Assembly (NCBI GenBank): GCA_047495785.1
Contig: JBLDXI010000001.1
Coordinates: 4,154,001-4,218,000, forward strand
Direction: 5' to 3'
Length of the DNA stretch: 64,000 bases
DNA from: Lepidodermella squamata
Lineage: Eukaryota > Gastrotricha
The position numbers and the translations under genes are program-made. The notes below the pieces were generated by a model. It did no database searches. It was not told where the DNA came from and was given only the letters and a program-made list of their open reading frames with translations. Below, in pieces: positions 1 to 11,227 of this stretch. The number at the start of each line of letters is the position of its first letter. The stretch's first letter is position 1.

Positions 1-246
1 ATGACTGTGAAATGGTGTAAAAAACATCCGGCCTTAGCTTTGATCCGATGTTGAGTTTGTTTTAACAATTTGGTTCAAGAATTTAATCCTTCAACGTTTT
101 TATGTTAGAACACAGCATTATTTTGCCTAATTAGCTAGAGTTTCATCTTCACGCAACTTTTTGCATGTAAACTGAATGACTCAATTTTGGCTCCCGGATT
201 AAAATAAAATTATGTTTTCCTAGTGGATTTACGAATCAAAACTAAC

Positions 247-642
247 AGTCGCCCTCGCCGTTAGGTTGCCCATTGAGCCAGCCCATCACTTGGCCCCAAT
301 CGAGTAGCTGTCCGTCCGTAAACACAAATGATGCAGTAATCGCGGAATAGTAGTAACCAGAGCCGGCCAGGCTGTTGACCAAGTCCATTGACCCATCGTA
401 GGGATTAAGGGAGGCTGGCAGGCCGCTAGACTGGCATGATTGCACTCCTTGTATGTAAGTATTCGCAGCTAAACGGCTGAGCCCACCTTTAATTGAAAGT
501 ATTAGCAGATAATTTGATTTTCTGATATCTCATGGCTATTTCTTACTAATTGCGCACGTTGAACCCCTGTAGCCGCCTTTGCACGTACACACGTCCGTAT
601 CGAAGCACATGCCGCCATTTTGGCACGGTGGACTGCAAGCGG
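247..642 (-). other. 22nd EGF module and third C-type lectin domain (partial)
   Basis: The EGF exon 547-642 reads ACSPPCQNGGMC then TCKGGYRGSTC. It joins the lectin exon 247-468, whose end (LDWGQVMGWLNGQPNGEGDC) matches the usual W..GQPN..GDC stretch of C-type lectins. The last Cys codon is again split by a GT donor (GTTAGT), and an in-frame TAG lies in that donor. The closing exon must lie at or beyond the left edge; positions 1-246 show no convincing exon. Confidence 0.65.
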
Positions 643-3600
643 CTGGTTGAAGAGAGGATGTGAAGTTAAATTATGGCAACAATATAGTTGAAACAGCAAA
701 TTCCTATCTAAGCCTTTACATATCCTTCAATTATTCTTATAATCCTAACCGAGACCTCAAGTGACACTGCGAACTTCAGATGAATGAACCCGCTGGGTCG
801 AATAAGTGGCTCGCTTCACCCACATGGGAACCAGTCTTTACGTGTATCATTTATTACCTGTCGGTTTCTCGCAAACACCCGTCAAAGCAGTCTTGCAATC
901 TTCGGCGTAAAGTGAGCCAGTCGGGGATATAGCAATGCCTGCGTAAGATAACGTACAACAATTAACCAAAAATGGTCAATATCTGGTCAAAATCTACATG
1001 ACTTGGTGTCGCTGAAAGTAGCCGGCCCACCCATTCCGTCTGCGACCGCATCGTTGCTGCCGTACACTTGGTTGTTCAGCCAGATGTAAAACGGCGGTGT
1101 TCGGTCGCGTTTAAACCCGACCCATGCTGTCATGATGGTAGACGAGCTTCTATACTGAAGTAGACTATTAGCTCGTTCGTATTCTGCTGAGCTCTTGATG
1201 TCAAGCAATGTCATGCTTTTTGACTCGCAGTACGCTTTGGCATCGGCAAAGTTCTTCGCTTTCACGAACAGCTGCATTTTACGCTGAAAATAAAGCACTT
1301 TGATTAAAAGACGTTTTAGCGGCTGCTAGAAGTTCTAATAATTGACAATTTTACGAACTTGTAACTGAGTATGGTAAGAGGAATGTTGCGTCGAGAATGC
1401 GAGCTCGATATGGGGATGTCTTTCGAGGGTATTTTCTGTTTGGCAGTGCTTTCTACAGCAGACAATCCTTGGGACTAATATTGCATAGATGGACTCGACG
1501 CTCCGCAAAATGGTTATATCGCGAGTTTTGTTTCATGCGAAATTTATGAATGAAAACCTTGTTTACAACAAAACATGGCTTTCCCCAGTATGCGGCGAAA
1601 ATTGTCAATCTTGGGCAATGAGGCCGCGATTTCTCAACAGGTATGAAACTAATTAACCTACCGTACTGCCTGAAACGATTAGCAGCCTCGAATAAACGCC
1701 AGGGGTTAGAGGTCATTCGAAAAAATAAGTGTCAGTCCCGAAATACATGTCGTGTCATAACAGCAGGTGCTGATTAGCGTAGGTGTGCTTGTTTCTTAAT
1801 CCGCGCTGCGTAACATGTATACCTACTCATAGTGGACGAACGTCGGTTTCGTCCATAGAGCTAGTTTTGAGGTAGAGGTCCTACTCCTGACTGAGCCTTT
1901 AAACGCCATGGGCGCCAGATGTTTTGATGAATCAGCATCCCATGGCAATTTTTCAATCCCCGATTTCACATTCATGGTAATGCTCTTGATAAATAATTTG
2001 GTGCTTATTAAAAATTATTAAGTTAAATAATTTAACTTGCTTCAACTTGGGAACACTCCGATTATTTGTTCTAAATTTTCAGAGAAATTTGAAGCGGTTA
2101 AAACAGCAAAAAAACAATTACTTGATTTTGATTAAATAAAAATTATCTAATATCTAATTATCTAACAAAAATTCCAGTAAATCAAAAAAATTCGTCGATT
2201 GCTATATTGGCAGCTGTCATGTTTTATTTACTGTCAACATTCTTTTTTGGACATGGCTATGTGAACACAGGATTGTGTATTACCTATTGGCTATGCGTAC
2301 ACATTGCGTGTGCGTGATTGGCTACTTGAACACAGCACGCGCTCTGTGTCACGCACATTGTGTACGCATAGCCATTGGGCGACACACTTTCCTGTGTTCA
2401 CATAGCCACATCCTTCTTTTTTATGCGACTTTCCCCATTTCCAAAATAATTAAAATTTCGGAAAAAACCAATGTGTTCGTCGTTTCAAGAGCTATCTCGA
2501 ACCGCCGGAAATGATTGATTGTGATTCATCGTTCAGGAATAATGAGCGATCGAAAGTCCCCCGTTTTGTTTACTTTTCCAACCACTTGATGTTGATTCAT
2601 CACAACACCTGGCGCCCATGGCCAGGATTTGCCCGGAGTAGGACCTCTATCTTAAAAGTAGCTCTATGGTTTCGTCCTTCTGGCGGCGGTCGCAAGGCAT
2701 TATAGGGATCATAGGGATTATATTAAAGTATTCACCCGGGCATCGAAAATTCTCGAATTCCAATGACCATTAATGGATGCAAAAAAGCCAATTTTTCACG
2801 CTAACAACTAACATCGGAATCCTGGCATATGACGCTGTTGACAATTGTTGAACACGGCTGTATCATGAAGCTACTGTATTTGCCAGGGCTGTCCGCCCCA
2901 GTCAAGTAGGCACCTGTGAAGTAAATTTTGCATAGATCAACCGTTAACAGCAAAGCGTCACAGTCTTACAGTCACCAGATCCGGAGGGTACGGTTGACCT
3001 GGTGTTTGGAAACGCCGGCAGTCCGTTCATCAGCGAGTTGTCTGAGATGCGGCGAAATTTGGGCATCAGGCCGATAAAAATTGAAAAGCTGTTTGCGAGT
3101 GCATGAACCGCTGCAATTTCATCAGGTGTCGTCGGTTGGGCAATTCGATAGCCCATGGCTAGACATGCCTGTGCAGTTTTTTCCAATGTATCACCGCTGC
3201 CAGTCATAACATATTTGGCTGTAAAGTAGAACGAATTTATCAACATAGTTCGACCCAGCTGCCTATTGTTATCGTGAAATCTAACTTAACTCGCAGAGGT
3301 CTCCGTAGTAGCCGCCAGAACACGTGCATTTTGTTGCAGATGGGCCGCATTTACCGCCGTTCTGGCACGGGAGGGTGCATGTCGCTGTACAAAAAAGAAC
3401 ACATTCATTGACGCACGCATTTCCCCTTTCCCCACATAGAGAATAGAGTTACCAGAGATGAAACTCCTATTGGAAACTAGAAGTTATAATTCTTTTGCCT
3501 ATTTCATTTTGGCGGATCTTATTGAAACAAGAGTGTTTTCCACGCGCTATACCCTCTATCCCCCATCATGAAATTCCGATTTTTTTATTTTAATCGATGG

Positions 3601-6600
3601 GGATTGGTATTAACTACATCCAGTTCAAAAGAATCCTTACGGAATGAACGGTATGGAAGCCATAACGGTTTTCCCGGGAGTACATTTTTGAGGGCTTCGA
3701 AAAGGGGTGTTTTTGCTTTGACCCCACGGCCACATCAATGATCGGACTACCGCTTTCTTTGGTGGAAATGATACAACTGAGTCCATATTATATGCATGAG
3801 AAATGATTATATGAGGATAGCGCGTGGGAAAACACCCTTGTTGTACATGTAAACGTGTATGCGCAAGTTTCAAAATAGATCCGCCATAGAGAAATTTTAC
3901 GAAAATTGGCAAAAGAATTAAAACTTCTAATTTCCAATAAGAGTATCATCTCTGGTCTCTCTATACTCCATGGTTTCCAAATGCATATACCCCTAGGCCA
4001 AGTATATGTTAGGGCTATATGTAATTATATGTTTACATAATTTTACATATTGGACAGTTGATTTTCACATATTGGACACTTGATTTTTTAAGGAGGAGCC
4101 CATATTGGACAGTTGTCTATTATTCAGACCCATGAAACTCAAGAAACCCAAGAAACCCGTGGAAACCAAAATAGCTTTATTATTCAAAATCAATTGAGCC
4201 CTTCACAAAGTTGTCGCAGCCCGAAAACCGAGCAGCATTCAGTCCAAATTTCAACAAAATCGAGCAGCATTCCGTCCAATTTTCGACAAAATCGAGCAGC
4301 AATCGCCAACATTTCGTGAGAATTGAGCAGCACTCAGCGGCAATCTTCCAGCACCCAGAACTCCACCGGGACAATCGAGACATCCAAGCAGCAGTCGTCA
4401 TCAATGTTGAGAAAATCGCGCAGCATTCCTCCTCGAAATTGCCAAAACAGCGCCGTATTCGTCTTGTTTTCCGTGCCATTCCATCAGCCTTTGTTCCTGG
4501 CTCCAACTGGTTCAACGGCACTCTTCCTCGAACGGGATCGATACCATGATTGAGCTTGAGATCGACAATGACCAGATCGGCGACTAGTTGCCATGAGTCG
4601 AATTCACTCGCCAGGTTGATTTGATGAGCCGACAGTTCAAATAGCTCGAGCCATTGTGCGATTCTTCATCGTAGCAGCGTGCCAGTTTGACGCGAAGATC
4701 CGGCGGCAAAAAAGCGAGTGAAAATCAAAACGAAAATCGACCGAATGAGCGTTTGATTTAAAAATGGCGAAAAGCTCAGTTTTTGATGAAAAATTAAGTT
4801 GGATGTTTTATTTTCCCATTTTCCATGATTTTTTAACCTTCGCAACGTGGGGGTAGGTATTTCAATGGAGCCCTGGCAATCGGTAGATGCTACTATGCCT
4901 CGGGGTATATGCAAATATTGGACTTAGAGTCGTAAATATGTTGAAAAACCTCACAAATAATGTCCTCGCCTGCGGCTCGGCCATTATATGTTCGGTTTTT
5001 CAACATATGTCCTCCTCTATGTCCAATATATACACATATAAATTTACTCGCAGAACAATCGGAGCCTGTCCAAGCAGAAGTGCAGGTGCATGTGTTGGGG
5101 CCAGTGCACGTGCCGCCATTGATACAAGTCTGCGTACAGTAATCTAGATGAGTGAAATTTGCTGTTATGGTCTTGAAGGGCAAGTGGATCGACAACTCAC
5201 ATTGCGCGCAAGTAGGCCCGGTCCAACCGCTTTGGCATCTACAAGTATTCGATGCTATGCAATCGCCGCCGTTCTGGCACGGATCGCTGCAGGTGACTGT
5301 GTTAATGGGACGAATTTTGTTTGTGGAATTTTCATTTTTCAGTTTGAACTTTACATGTAGAGCAGTCTGTGCCGGTCCAGCCTGATGGGCAGGCGCATGT
5401 GTTGGGGGCCGAGCAAAAACCGCCATTTGGACAGGTCTGGGAGCAAGAAGCTAAACGAGGGGAACATTTTTCGGATCGTTTAGCGATCACAAGGAGCGCT
5501 TACACAGCTTGCAGGTCGGTCCATACCAACCGTTTCTGCAAGTGCAAATATTCGATGCTGTGCAATCGCCGCCGTTCTTACAAGGATCGCTGCAAGTGAC
5601 TGTGAAAATTAAAATGTGATGATGTCGTAGTTTCCCTTTTGTTCGCCGAGCTTAGAGTTATTACATGTGGAGCAGTCTGTGCCCATCCAGCCTGACGCGC
5701 AGGTGCATGTATTAGGGGCGGAGCAAACGCCGCCGTTTCGACATTGTTGAAGGCAAACAGCTGAAATACGCAATGCATCATTTCTCAGTGGTAAAATTTT
5801 TTAACAGTGTACGAATAGTTTAACTTACGTATACTGCAATCGGAGCCTGTCCATGTCGAAGGACAGGTGCATGTGTTGGGGCTGCTGCACACGCCGCCGT
5901 TAAGGCATTTATTAGTACAGACAGCTGAAAAAACATTATTCGTAAGTTGTCAATTGCGATTATTCCCGGGTTTTCTAGAATAAAATCTAGACTGAATAAT
6001 AATTTTCTAGGACTGTCCCTGCCACGAGCCCACAGGGCTCGAAGCCTGACCCAGGGGGGACCCTTATTTTTTCTGACCGCTGCGGAAACTTGAGCGATGT
6101 AAGGGGTGACAGGGACCCTTACCTATCCCCTTTCGGTAACATCTTCTACACTGGTTCTGAAATTATACTGGTGATATTGAAACTGGTGAAAACTTGAATT
6201 TTTGGAGACCTATTACTTTTAGGCTAGTGAATATAAAAGATGAGAGAATCAATCCCGTTGGCACAAAAAGCTCTGAAGCAGCAGGGATAACAGTTCTTCG
6301 ACTCAATTTGAAATGAAATACGCTCAGTTTCACATTTTGTATCTAATAATTTGATATGTGTTCTGAGGACTCGTTAAATGATGTTTGTTGATTAAAATTT
6401 ACGTGTGGTGCAATCAGAGCCTGTCCATAAGCTAGGGCAGCTGCATGCATTGGGACTACTGCACCATCCACCATTCCGGCAATTCTGCGAGCAAGAATCT
6501 ACAAAAAGTGAACATGTCATCTTCAGATCGTTTATCGATTGCAAAGAGCACTCACATTGCGTGCAAGTGGGCCCTGTCCAACCGTTCTTGCAAGTGCAAG

Positions 6601-9600
6601 TATTTGATGACGTGCAATCCCCGCCGTTCTGACACGGGTTACTGCAAGTGGCTAAACAAATATTGACATGTAATCAGATAATATCTTGCTGTATTTACAG
6701 GTGGCGCAGTCGGTGCCGGCCCAGCCCGATGCGCAGATACAAGTGTTAGGGGCGGAGCAAACGCCGCCGTTTCGACATTGTTGGCCACAAACAGCTGTGA
6801 AATATTCATCACAGCTATCTTTGAATCGCGTGCGCAAAATTGACTTACGAGTTTGACACAATGCGCCAATGTAGCCTTCAGGACACTTGCAGACGTTTCC
6901 ACCTTGGCATGTGCCTCCATTTTGACAGGCCAGTGAGCAGGCAGCTGAAAATATGTGATTTACAAGAGTAGGTATCAGCCGTTTAACTCAGGCTGTAGCA
7001 CACTCACGACTAGTACAGGACGCTCCTTCCCAGCCAGAAGCACAGTTACACTTGTTGCCGTTGCATGTACCTCCGTTAGCGCAAGCTGGGCTGCAGGATG
7101 CTATTGATGGAACAACAAGCTTGTTGAAAGGTTGTGTGGATAGAAACAGTCACTCACAAATTTCACAGGTTGCCCCAGAGTAGCCATCTGCGCAGGAACA
7201 CTTATTGGGACTAGAGCAGACACCTCGATTCTGGCACGCCGGGCTACAGATGGCTGAATGATGGTTTTCAAAGGAAATAACACAATAGACCACTTTTCGG
7301 TTATACGTATAGTATGATGGTGTCAGCGATGTGCATATTCAGAACAAATCTTATGCAGATCATCATTCCGCTAATTCCATGAGACGAAATATAGGACGCC
7401 GCGGCTTGCAGAACATCAAAAAACTTGAGACATTCTCCTCAACATCAAAAAAATGAATTTCTATCGTGTTCAAAGTTGTGCAGGTGTTCTAAGTAGTACT
7501 TTGGAGTGTTCGATGTCTCGTACCTTGCTACATGGACTTTGACTCCTATTAAAGCGTTGCTTGGTTTAGAGAAATTCTGGGAAATAATAATTTTAGGAGC
7601 CCCGAAAAAATCGGCAAGTTAATTTTTTAAATTTTCAAACATTTACCGGACAAGCCAACCGTGGCAAAAGAATGGCAATTTTGCCCAAAATCACTGAATA
7701 TAGCCCTTTTTGGCGATAACCGTAACAATTGCGAAATCATTAAAGCGGATTTTTCGTTTCTAGTTTTTAAGAAATCAGTAGTTGCTTCGGTATGTTTGAA
7801 GAAAAATCATTAGAGGGTTTGAAACATGGTCGATTTTTTTGGTATTTTTTTCTACAGCAATTTATAGCTATTACAAGAGCCTAGTAGTTTCTGCGAAACC
7901 GCCAATAACCCCCTTTCCATTCAGCAGTCGCCGATGCGCCGTACTCTATCGCTCATTGGACCTGTAGGATCTTTGGTGCGCAACCATCGAGGAGTCATGT
8001 AATGGGAGCTTTGAAGCCGCGGCGTCCTATAGTACGTCTCATGGCTAATTCACAAATTTGGGGCTATATTCGCAGCTTTCAACTACTGGCTAATGCCTAC
8101 GTCAGAAATAAAGGTAACAAAAGGCAGGCTCAACTTCCCACTCACGCTTACTCTTTCTTAATATTTTTTAAAACGTGAACGTTGTTTACCGCTGTTGCAG
8201 GTGGGGCCTTGATAGTTTGGCTGGCATTCGCAAGTATTCGGAGCTTTGCAAGTACCCTTTTCACATGGTGGATTGCAAGTTGCTAGTAAATTATACGTCA
8301 ATTCATTATGTATATTGAGTGGATCAAGTTTACGTTGCGTGCAGTCCGAGCCTGTCCATCCACTCGCGCACGTACAAGTATTGGGTCCCATGCATCGACC
8401 ACCATTTGCACAAGTCTGCGAGCACGTGACTGATGAATCATTGAATACGAAATATCATCAGAGCAATATAAAAATGAGCCATTCTTACAGGTTGAGCAAG
8501 ATAAATCCGTGAATCCAGATGGGCATTGACACTTCAGGTCGCTTGTGCACACGCCGCCATTTATGCCGGCAGGGTTGCAAGCCGCTGAAAATTTTGCATA
8601 CGATAGATAAGGATTCAAAGAGGCAGTAGAGGCTACGTGTGTTGCATGCTGGTCCCGTCCAACCAGATGGGCATGAGCAAGTATTTGACGCGACACACGT
8701 TCCACCGTTGGCGCAAGCAGGATCACATCGAACTGTAACAAATATTTAACAGAGATATGGGTATATCGCGATTTTTCAGGTTAACTATCGGCCTTGCAAT
8801 TAATCAGGGTACAAATAGGGGTATAAAGGAATCAGCGCCTTGCTCATTGCGCACATGTGTAAAGCAAGTCGATTGCGCACAATTTTAATAGCTTTCGCAA
8901 AGCGTCCACATGCAAATTACATGGCGCAATTCCGGTAACTCGGGTCATGAAGCCGCCTGGGATGTAATAATTTGTTACTGTATTTCCCTAGATAATTAAT
9001 TTCGAAGCGAGACAATTTCGGATATTTACTACTGCAATCCTATGGAGCTGGGGGAAGGGGAAGAAGAGGGGGAGCGACGTCAATGATGTTTCCAGTTCTA
9101 TCTATTTCTAATCACTCACAACTGCAGGCCGTTCCAAAATATCCGAGCTGGCATGCACATAGGCTCTGGCCAATACAGGTACCGCCGTTCTGACACGGAT
9201 TCTTCGAGCAAGCAGCTGCCAGTGCAGTTATTCAAGAACAACAATTCATTGATAGAATAAAACTTACATTCAGCGCATTGCAGACCGAGCCAAGCCGATG
9301 TGCAGTTGCACTTGTTCCCGCCTGTGCACGTTCCGCCATTCAAGCAAGGCAGCGTTGAGCACGTAACTATGTGAACGGTACATCAAAATATACGTTTAAT
9401 TTTTAGTTGTATTATGCCTAAGCATAAGGAATAGGAGAAATTATGAAAGCTAAATGCTCTACAGTTCAAAATGAAAGTGTGGAAGATCAATTCTGCACAA
9501 TTTGAAATCGAAAATATGTCGCCGACCTTCTATTAGTTTCTTATTGATTTAAAAGCTATAATATCTCATAACACTCGGTCACCGTAGCAAAACGAGTTGG

Positions 9601-11227
9601 CAAGTCATCCAAACAAGCCGATCGCCGTTATTGTCAAGCCATGCATTTACGAATATGTAATTTTTTTGAAACGGTAAAAAAAGGACCACTTCGTTTTTAC
9701 AATAAGAGATGGATATTAGAGAGCCTCACGCTTAGAATCAGTGATATATATTATGACTGCTTGAACATGGCCAGTATATTATTTTGGCTGAGTATCTCAG
9801 CATGGCGCTTCGTAACAACGTAACACAACGCACGTAACACGCGTGGTCGTAAGAAGCCACATGATGAGAGCGTCTTCTTAAAAACTAAAATGCCCAGAAC
9901 GCGCGCTTATCACCTAAATTTTGGCTGACCTAATTGTATTGTATTGTATTGTTTCTGAATGAATGAAACATTTTGATCTATTTTAGAAAGCAAAATTACA
10001 AAGGAAGCGGAGCAGCTAAACAGCTGCGAATGATCAGCTAATTCTGAGGCTCGAATTATTTCATTATGTCAATTACAGGAGTACTTCAGGTATCTTGCAC
10101 GGAATAAATCATGGACCCAGTCCGGCACGAACACTTTTGGCTCATTCGAACAACTCCGAATAATTCGATTTGCCCCCTTCGCGTGTTTTTTAGCATTCTC
10201 CAGCCGAACAAGTCCTAAAGAGGCGAACAAAGGGGTCAAATCGAATTGTTCGGAGTTGTTCGAATGAGCCAAAAGCCAAAGTGCCCGTGCCGGTCTGGGG
10301 ATTCAATGAGGTCGAGCTTTTTGAAAGTTTGGATCAGTGCGCGAAGTAGTATCCTCGAACCAGGGAGTTTTTTGGGCCCTAATTTTATGACCAAAGAGTC
10401 CCCCCTCTAGTTTTTCGGGGGGTTTTCCACTTTGACCTGCTGAACTGGGGGTAAGATACTCCTGTATCGATATTCCCCTGTACTTCGCGCCCTGGTTTTG
10501 ATTCTTGAGGCTACAAAGCCTTTTCAGATGGGTAACTAAATACCGAATCTTCCTATTAAAATTAGAGTGCTACATCACCCCGAACAAATAGCTAAGAAAA
10601 GCCTCAGACACGCCGATAAATGGCAAAGATTAAGAAAAGCAAGTCATAAGGAATGAAAAGGTTATTGGTATAGGTGTAAGTTTAATTTAAAGTTAGCAGT
10701 AGCAGATCCATGTTTTTGCTATCCTAAATTACATCACTATCATTACATGTTTCACAGTTGTTTCCCGTCCATCCACTCGCGCATTTGCACTGATTTGGAC
10801 CGGAACAGGATGCGCCGTTCAAGCATTTCGGGCAAGTATCTGTTAAACGTGATAAAGAAATGGACGAGGCACAAGGCTAAGGCTAAAAGTTGCTTACACT
10901 GGTCACACCGTGATCCGCCGTAACCGCTCGGGCAAAAGCACGAGCCCTTCGCTGTATCGAAGGTGCCACCATTTGCACAATAGAGCTTTAAAATAAGGAC
11001 ATTTGGTCATAAACGATTTATACGAAAAACTTGATATTACGGAGCTCTTTTGTTTCTGCTGATCCGAACTGCAAGCCAGGCATCCAGAAATACCTGAAAG
11101 AATAAAAATTAAGGCGTGAAGCAGTATTAATTTAGTGACGATTCGGCTCAATAACAACCGAAATATTTGACTAATGTCACTAACCGAAAATCAATAAAGT
11201 CGCAGTAACTCCAATAAAAAAAGACAT
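247..11227 (-). CDS. Multi-EGF, C-type lectin secreted/surface protein (3' end outside window)
   Basis: I followed 29 exons in one continuous frame, about 1,045 residues within the window. The start ATG is at 11227, followed by a hydrophobic signal peptide spread over two short exons. Then come 21 EGF-like modules, one exon each, a C-type lectin domain in two exons, a second lectin domain in two exons, a 22nd EGF and a third lectin domain. The last visible exon ends in phase 1 with a GT donor, so the gene continues past position 1. The EGF exons are almost all 93, 96 or 99 nt, start with two bases of a split codon and end with one (phase 1-1). The module pattern is C..xxC.NGG.C...NTC.C..GW.G..C. 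By family knowledge such proteins act in adhesion or carbohydrate/pathogen recognition; the actual ligand is unknown. One gene rather than several is inferred from unbroken phase matching at every junction. Confidence 0.8.
858..1283 (-). other. Second C-type lectin domain of the large gene
   Basis: Exon 998-1283 starts in phase 0, continuing the previous lectin exon. It contains a segment like the lectin fold's first helix (FADAKAYCESKSMTLLDI), the core TAWVGFKRD and ends KSC with the last Cys codon split by a GTAGAT donor. Exon 858-938 adds EDCKTALTGVCEK, the closing Cys pair. The exon layout repeats that of the first lectin domain. Confidence 0.65.
1284..2812. other. 1.5-kb intron of the EGF/lectin gene
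   Basis: No coding exon is recognised. The intron contains a near-perfect foldback at 2254-2407 and otherwise AT-rich sequence. Small open frames here have no protein-like composition. Confidence 0.5.
2254..2407. repeat. Foldback (inverted repeat), about 154 bp
   Basis: The left arm begins TGGCTATGTGAACACAGGA and the right arm ends with its reverse complement (TCCTGTGTTCACATAGCCA). Inner blocks GGCTATGCGTACACA and TGTGTACGCATAGCC also pair. It looks like a small foldback or MITE inside the intron. Confidence 0.75.
2813..3384 (-). other. EGF module plus first C-type lectin domain of the large gene
   Basis: The EGF exon is 3286-3384. Lectin exons are 2970-3218 and 2813-2913. The lectin N-half contains a TAQACLAMGYR helix-like segment and ends in GSGDC. 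An intron splits this final Cys codon. The second exon supplies the C-terminal Cys pair (IQPCSTIVNSVICQ). The acceptor of the first lectin exon (CTACTTTACAG) was chosen because it alone restores phase with the EGF exon; this junction is the least certain in the gene. The canonical WND calcium-site residues are not obvious, so sugar binding is not assured. Confidence 0.6.
4230..4335. repeat. Short tandem repeat, 32-bp unit
   Basis: GAGCAGCAYTC or GAGCAGCAATC recurs at 4230, 4262, 4294 and 4325, with related spacer text (GTCCAATTTTCGACAAAATC). A diverged copy of the core (GCGCAGCATTC) appears near 4421. The unit keeps frames open on both strands, which explains the overlapping open frames here. 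Confidence 0.7.
4906..5040. repeat. Imperfect hairpin next to an EGF exon donor
   Basis: The left arm has ATATTGGACTTAGAG and AATATGTTGAAAAACC; the right arm has GGTTTTTCAACATATG and CTCTATGTCCAATAT, in inverted order. The hairpin ends 8 bp before the EGF exon at 5048-5143, just inside its intron. Confidence 0.7.
5925..6402. other. Intron of the EGF/lectin gene
   Basis: 478 bp between the EGF exons at 6403-6498 and 5829-5924. It contains a GC-rich block near 6000-6130; no exon or named repeat is recognised. Confidence 0.4.
7254..8189. other. Intron of the EGF/lectin gene
   Basis: 936 bp, AT-rich, no open frame of note and no repeat that I recognise. Short related phrases (GACGCCGCGGCTTG near 7395 and its complement near 8015) suggest the ends of a small inverted element at about 7370-8045. 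Confidence 0.4.
9367..10746. other. 1.4-kb intron of the EGF/lectin gene
   Basis: This is the longest intron in the 5' half. It contains a foldback at 10118-10299. GTGCGCGAAGTA and TACTTCGCGCCC also occur in opposite orientation at about 10338 and 10480. No coding exon is seen. Confidence 0.45.
10118..10299. repeat. Foldback, about 180 bp
   Basis: The block CTTTTGGCTCATTCGAACAA and its complement TTGTTCGAATGAGCCAAAAG face each other. Outer blocks CCAGTCCGGCACG and CGTGCCGGTCTGG also pair. The spacer is about 45 bp. This is a small palindromic mobile element or a local inversion duplication. Confidence 0.75.
10747..11227 (-). other. 5' exons of the EGF/lectin gene: signal peptide and first two EGF-like modules
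   Basis: Exons are 11185-11227, 11041-11093, 10898-10985 and 10747-10839. The first encodes a hydrophobic stretch beginning MSFFIGVTATLLIF. The second completes a likely signal peptide and a short Gln/Lys/Ser linker. The third is an atypical EGF-like module (NGG, then CFCPSGYGG). The fourth is a canonical module ending with a T|GTAATG donor. Reading straight through that donor would give a stop a few codons later. I prefer splicing because the split-codon phase matches the next EGF exon at 9268-9366. A short isoform that stops here is a possible alternative. Confidence 0.7.

Larger units (their letters stand above)
3385..5047. other. 1.66-kb intron with a tandem repeat and a hairpin
   Basis: This intron separates the 18-module EGF block from the last EGF before the lectin domain. 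It contains a 32-bp tandem repeat at about 4230-4335 and a hairpin at 4906-5040. Motifs containing CATATTGGACA recur at 4040-4120. Overlapping open frames at 4113-4553 come from the repeat and are not taken as genes. Confidence 0.5.
5048..9366 (-). other. Array of 18 single-exon EGF modules
   Basis: Exons, 5' to 3': 9268-9366, 9120-9215, 8637-8732, 8489-8584, 8334-8429, 8190-8282, 7158-7253, 7008-7100, 6849-6944, 6699-6794, 6556-6651, 6403-6498, 5829-5924, 5665-5760, 5504-5599, 5355-5450, 5201-5296, 5048-5143. Each is flanked by AG and GT on the minus strand and joins its neighbour in phase 1. Several look like recent duplicates. The modules at 6699-6794 and 5665-5760 share QQCRNGGVCSAPNTC. 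Those at 6556-6651, 5504-5599 and 5201-5296 share a C.NGGDC core, so pairs of exons appear to have duplicated together. Confidence 0.82.

Noticed and set aside
2275-2514. 79-codon plus-strand frame
   Set aside because: Runs through the foldback at 2254-2407, whose palindrome gives the His/Cys-rich translation.
4113-4553. Overlapping plus- and minus-strand open frames of about 110 codons
   Set aside because: They arise from the 32-bp tandem repeat in an intron; Gln/Asn/Ser-rich with no domain and no splice or start context.
10747-10839. Stop codon shortly after this EGF exon, suggesting the gene ends here
   Set aside because: A T|GTAATG donor precedes the stop and the split-codon phase fits the next EGF exon, so the gene most likely continues.
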